Positions 58,810 through 64,000 of a stretch of 64,000 bases of DNA are shown in pieces. Made by a program: the position numbers and the translations under genes. This DNA is from Pelecanus crispus (taxonomy: Eukaryota; Chordata; Aves; Pelecaniformes; Pelecanidae), in assembly GCF_030463565.1 (NCBI RefSeq), contig NC_134648.1, forward strand, positions 13,743,806-13,807,805. Direction: 5' to 3'. The notes beneath the pieces were generated by a model. It saw only the letters and a list, made by a program, of their open reading frames with translations, ran no database searches and had not been told where the DNA came from. Each line of letters starts with the position of its first letter. Positions within the stretch are counted from its first letter, which is position 1.

Positions 58810-61138
58810 TTGTGTCTCAGTAAAATAACTCCAGGGAAGTAAAGTGGACTGATTGAAAGAGCTGACTTACGTCTTCCTGATCCTGCCGATTCAGAAGGGT
58901 TTTCCTGAGTGGTTCATTATTGATTTAAAAAAAAAAAAAAAAAAGAAAGAAAAAAGTATTTGAACTTTGAAAGAATGTACTGGAGTGGAAGCAATTTAAA
59001 ACAATTAGTTAACCAAAAGCTAAAATCTTTACATTTTCAAATGGCTTTTACTAACGAAACTGAAAAGAAAACAAACCCTAAGGTATCTTGGGTTGCCACT
59101 GTGGTACCTTATTCACAGTTGTGACTTTATGGTGGTTTTTAACTATGTATTTCTCTCTACTATTTATGTGGTTAAAAAGTACCTGGGAACACAGTAATTA
59201 GTTACAACTCACTAATCACTTTATGTAAAGACCTTTTGTAAGTATACTTGGATTTTCTGCTGACTGATGCTAGGTACTGGAAATCTAAATCTTGCAGTGT
59301 AGTTTTCATATCAGAGAATGAAATCCTGATTGGCTGTATTAATCATTTGGTTTCTTGCACTCGTACTTTCAAGATGCTTGTATGTCAAGTGATGTTAGCA
59401 GATTTAAGACAAAACTTAAATGGACACTGACTCTTTGAGCTGCATACTTAAAGTACTGTGATGTAGATAAACTCAAATGCAGTGCATATCAAGACAGTGT
59501 TGGCATTTTGTTCTATTTTGCTTTAATAGCTTAATATATTGTATGTGTATGATATCTCTTAAAAACTTTTCACTTTCTTTTCATGGGTAAAGTCTCAGGA
59601 GTTAGTATATTATGAAATATTTATTATAAAAATCTTTCTGCATTTGTCTGGATTGATGGTGTAAGGCACATACTTTCTCTAACACCTGTCATCTTGGGAG
59701 TTAGGTGTATTTTTTTATCTGTGATTCTGTACTCATCTCTCTTAAGAGGTATACAGTTGCTAGATGACTGACTTTCATATATCCCCTTTGGAATGTAACA
59801 ATTAAAGATAAAACTGATTTTTGAAAAATGGATGTGCATTATCTGTATGTTATCATTTTTATCCCTCATTATCCTGCATTTAAATTCCATCTATAAAAGC
59901 ACTTCTCTGAAAATGCTTTGGAGTAGAAATATGCACTTGTTCAGTGCTTAGATAAAGGAAGAAGGGCTCACCAAACTGCTAACTGAAAAAAGTTTTGAAT
60001 CCCTGACTCAAATTTAGCTATGCATATATAGTTACATTATTGTCTAATACAGTTTTCAGTTCCAGTGTGGAAGGAAATGTTACATGGAACAGTTCTATAT
60101 GTTGCCGGGTGCAGTTTTGGTTTGCTTAGTCCACAGCCTGGGGGACAGAGTAGCATGGGAAATAAACTGCACGTGTGCGAGTCTCTCTGCCACATCCGGG
60201 GGGAAACATAGTTGCCCCGTAACAACATTTGCACTGACTGCAGCTCTTTTGCAGATACAGAGCTTCATTCTCTTGTCAGTCCTGTAGTCTCCTAAAAACT
60301 GACTTAATCTGGAAGGAATTATAGTGGGTGGCTGATTGGTGGAGGCACAGGATTCTTTCTTTGAATTTAAAAAAAAAAAAAAAAAAGCACAAGGTGGATT
60401 GACAGGACAAAAAAAACCCATCCCACTCTGAAGAGTCAATAACCGGTTATGACAGCAAGGTGCCTAGGGTCCCCTAAAGAAAAATAATGCATCTTGTTTG
60501 TTGAATACATGCCTTTTTACCAGTTCTAGTAGATGTTCTACCTCTTGGCTGCCTTTCTGATGAGGCCTGAAGCTGGTGTGGGAAGGGGGATGCAGAATAC
60601 AGCATTGCTGTGGCCCCACACAAGGGCAGCAGAAGCAGAATGCTTTCTTTGATGACTGAGAGTTCCAAGAAGCCAAGACTGGATGTATATATGTCTCCTG
60701 GTAGTAGATCAAGTGTTTCTAATCTTATAGTGTCTTCTGAAAGTTTCAAGCTAAACTGGTTTGGTTTTGGATTTTTTGTGTGGTTTTACTTTGATGGATA
60801 GAAAGGCCAAATAGTGAGATAGTCTGAAGTGTCAAGGTGATCCTGTAAAATGTGGGAGTTTTGAAGGTAGGTGTCCTATTTCCTTGCACCTGTACAATTG
60901 GACAGCTATACACTGATATATGTAGCATCTATATACCTATATATTTGATTATACAGACTGATTCCTTCATACTGTGTTTCTAAGTTTAAGCAAAACTTTA
61001 TAAAGTTTCTAGCTACTGATTGCTCACTGCTTTCAAATCTTGTTTTGTCTATCTCCATACATGCTTTATTAGAGACTTTTATATGGTGTTATACTTCTTA
61101 ACACTAAGGGAGTTTCCCAAAATTGCAGGTGTAAGATT

Positions 61139-61172
61139 AGGTGAAGATTAAATTTAGGTGAAGATTAAATTT
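61139..61172. repeat. 17-bp tandem duplication
   Basis: Two identical copies of AGGTGAAGATTAAATTT lie head to tail. Confidence 0.95.
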
Positions 61173-61243
61173 GAGGGTATTAAGGTAACTAATGTGTGTC
61201 CTTGCCTCTAATCTGGAGACAAATCCATCACAAGTTTCCTCTA

Positions 61244-61249
61244 AATAAA
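61244..61249 (+). terminator. TMEM9B: Candidate TMEM9B poly(A) signal
   Basis: AATAAA is followed by TGATTCTCTGTGTTT, a GT-rich downstream element. Competing hexamers lie at 61368 and 61784. Confidence 0.35.
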
Positions 61250-61800
61250 TGCTGATTCTCTGTGTTTAAAATGAAGCTATTGAAATTAGTTTGCTTATGC
61301 CTTGATGGTAAATATTTAACTAAATTGTATCTGATTGTTATATTTAGACATTAAAGTATGGAGTGCCAATAAATGAAAATACTGCTTTAGTAGACTGTAA
61401 CAGAACACATGCAGGAAGTAAACAAAGTGCGTTTCTGATTACTTTTTCAGGTAATCTGGTTGTGTTCAACAGTTTTAGAATTTCTAGCCCTTAATGCCAA
61501 GTTTTGTTGCCATCATAGCTGTGGTGTGGGTGGAAAAGCCAAACCAGAAACGAGCAGATCTAACTGTAAGCTACTTTGCATATTGTCAATTGACTATAAA
61601 TTGCAGCAGTCATTGACTCGGCAGAACAAGCTACATAATTCAGGTAGGAGACTTGCATATTGCTGTATCTAGCAACAGATCTTCACTGAGTATCAATGTT
61701 TTTGTAAATCACTTCTACCAGCTATTTAGTAACAGTGCTTCCGTAGCTTTTTAATGAATTGTGTTTAATATGATATCTTATTAAATAAAATGTAAGAAAA

Positions 61801-64000
61801 ATGGAACATTAACTTCTTTTTTTTTTTAATATCATTCAGATATTTTCAGGTATTATTCATCAGTCTTAAAATAGCACATCTTGTTTCCTTGGATTTTACT
61901 TTCATCTGAAGATTGGTGAGTCTCCAGTCTAAAAGGAAAACGATCCTAACACTTGCATTTTGCACTTCATGCAGGTAGTAAGGCAGCAGATAACTGGTTT
62001 ATATAATGCTATTATGCAGCAGAAGTGTCAGTACTAAGCAACAAATACTGCAAGTATCTCTTCTTGAGGGCTTGTGTTTATTTTGGTTTCTTGCTCTATA
62101 GTGATGGTTTGCTATAAAGTGGGTTTTTTTGATATGTAACAGACTTTTTTCCTCAGACGATGTTTTAAAGTTGTTATCAGTAGAAAGTTTTTAGACAATA
62201 AGTCAATGTGTAAGTAGAAAAGGGAAAGATGACTGTCTACTATTTTGATTTTATAATGAGTGTATATATATTCACCTCTGATTGTCTGCGTGTATATTAA
62301 TGTAAAATGGATGCACGTTCATGCTTTCAGCCTACCTACAGAAGTACCTGTTTAAGATGTGTGTGACTTCCTCTCTTGTCTAACAGCATGCTATAAATGA
62401 ATTCTTAGCTCATAGGATTTCTGTTGAGATCTATGTGCATTAGAAGAAGAGACAACACTGAATACAGAGGCATTTTGATGGAATACGTTGTGAGGATAGG
62501 TCCATACTGAGTAAAAATTGTCTTTGTGTTAAACATGGCAGGTATGAAGTCATTAGAAAACATTAAAATATCCCTATATCCTTGTGAAGGATTAAGGGGA
62601 TCCCATATATATTATGGAACCGTGGTCGGAACATTTGAAGCTTTGCAAGAGTGTTGTGAGTATGGAATCTAGATGTTTCTAGTAACCTAGTTTAATGCTC
62701 AGGTGTGTCTTCCATTTTAGAGGGTGTAATATAACCTACGTGTTTCAGACAGCAATGTATAGATGTGGAAGTGGATGGTGAGTAAGAGCGTTTTTGGATA
62801 GATTCTGTGTAGGCAAGTATTGCTTGCAATCTGTGAGGATGGATCACTGTAATTCTTTAAAAATGAACTAGTTATTTAAAATTTAAGTAGCTATTAGGTA
62901 ACAATCATTATAGTTATGCTGATATTTAGCTGTTTGAATAATGATATTGGGAAGGCACTATAATGTAGCTTCCTGTAAAACACTGCAAGATTATCTTTTT
63001 AATAAATATATAAGGGTGATTTGAGTAGTTATGCCTGCTGTAATGCCGCTTTGAAGAGAGGGTATGTGATTTTAGTAGGCCAGTCTGAGTTACAGGTTTC
63101 TAGCAGTGCCCCAATGACTGTGTGCAGTCCCTTCTTAGTAAACCTATTTGTAATTGGAACAATGTTATTAGGACATGCATTTTTTCCTTTAATAAAAGTA
63201 TTATTTCATAATCCTCTATCAGTAGGGTTGTATTTAGTATTTCATATCTGTGTTTAATCTGCAGGTGAGTGCAGAAGGAGCATGAGGACCCAAGGAGATG
63301 TCAGGTTTAGCAGAAATTAATCCTCTAAGCTTTTTGTAAAACTCTTTATGTAGAATGGATGACAAGACATAAAATTGAGAGCCATTCCCTGCACAAGTTT
63401 TCCATCTAATTAAGATAGTATAGTGAATGAGACATCAGATTAATAGAGAGAAAAAAATCATTTGCCTTTGAAGGCTTTTTGGTATGGATAGGAAGTCTGT
63501 TACTAGAATTGTAGATTTAATTTTTTTCAGGGAGGAGAAGGGGGTGGAGAGAATGCCTCAGATGTTGGCCTGCTTTGTTTATTCTCCGTAGAGATGTAAG
63601 TTTTCATGGATTTGGAGCAAGCTAGCCCTAGTGGAGAACATAAAGGTAGATTCTCTCTATTTCTAAAGCTGAGGTGAAAGGAGACTGCTGTTTCCTTTAA
63701 GAAGCTTCAGTGGCTTTATTTTCTTAAAATCTGTTGTGAATTATTTTAATTGGTGTTGCTGACTTGCACTTTCTTGTATTTTCAAATGGAACATTGTCTA
63801 CTCTATATAAAGATCTTCCAACACCATTCTGAAATGTCACAAATGCATTAAAAGTCTCTTCTGGAAAATGCCAGTAATGGCAAGCGTTCGTAAGTCCAGG
63901 TGAGTTTTCTTCTACTGTTCAGTATGAGTTGTTTAAACTATTATGTAATTATGCATTTCCAGGTTAAATGCAGAACCTGATGGATGGCAAAAGCTACCGT
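61801..64000. other. Downstream of TMEM9B, no supported gene
   Basis: AT-rich sequence without recognised coding exons. In mammals ASCL3 follows TMEM9B, but no basic helix-loop-helix reading frame was seen here. An open + frame at 63021-63257 is unrecognised. Confidence 0.5.

Larger units (their letters stand above)
58810..61800 (+). other. TMEM9B: Probable TMEM9B 3' UTR
   Basis: AT-rich sequence with no coding potential follows the stop. It has A-rich tracts (58926-58943, about 60367-60385) and a 17-bp tandem repeat (61139-61172). Candidate poly(A) signals are ATTAAA near 59800 and AATAAA at 61244-61249, 61368-61373 and 61784-61789. Which of these is used cannot be decided from sequence alone. 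Confidence 0.5.

Noticed and set aside
61801-64000. ASCL3 or another downstream neighbour
   Set aside because: No basic helix-loop-helix frame or other recognisable exon was seen before the window ends.

Overview
The window looks like chromosomal DNA from a bird. Three things point there: LINE CR1 retrotransposon fragments with the typical CR1 C-terminal protein sequence and 3' tail, intron-rich vertebrate genes, and a CpG-island promoter in otherwise moderate-GC DNA. Two protein-coding genes can be read exon by exon, both on the + strand: NRIP3 (six coding exons, 17213-29555, 243 aa) and TMEM9B (five coding exons, 47829-58809, 191 aa). From memory of the human 11p15 locus, the two genes lie next to each other in the same order and orientation in mammals, so this is conserved vertebrate synteny.

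Layout. 1-17.1 kb lies upstream of NRIP3 and has no recognisable coding gene. It may begin with the 3' end of the previous gene (SCUBE2 would be expected, but no SCUBE2 coding sequence was found). It holds a GC-rich patch, a long AT-rich hairpin (7064-7158), a 45-bp tandem duplication (9678-9767), a 1.1-kb 5'-truncated CR1 plus a second CR1 tail (10.69-11.98 kb), an orphan exon-like segment (14870-14927) and a 105-bp near-perfect hairpin just upstream of NRIP3 (16828-16932). NRIP3 has a TATA box and a CRE half-site. Its introns contain GC-rich minisatellite-like DNA and one CR1 tail. Its 3' UTR may run to a poly(A) signal at 33094. From 33.1 to 47.4 kb is intergenic DNA with no supported gene. 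TMEM9B starts in a CpG island whose promoter carries three 22-bp tandem repeats, a palindromic CACGTG box, an ETS site and several YY1-like sites. TMEM9B is followed by an AT-rich 3' UTR and about 2 kb of unassigned sequence.

The two genes are not known to work together. NRIP3 encodes a small cytosolic or nuclear protein with a retropepsin-like fold. TMEM9B encodes a single-pass endolysosomal membrane protein linked to inflammatory signalling. I did not find a new multi-gene system. The most unusual features are the two long hairpins, the architecture of the TMEM9B promoter, the canonical DTGS motif of NRIP3 and the orphan exon-like segment.
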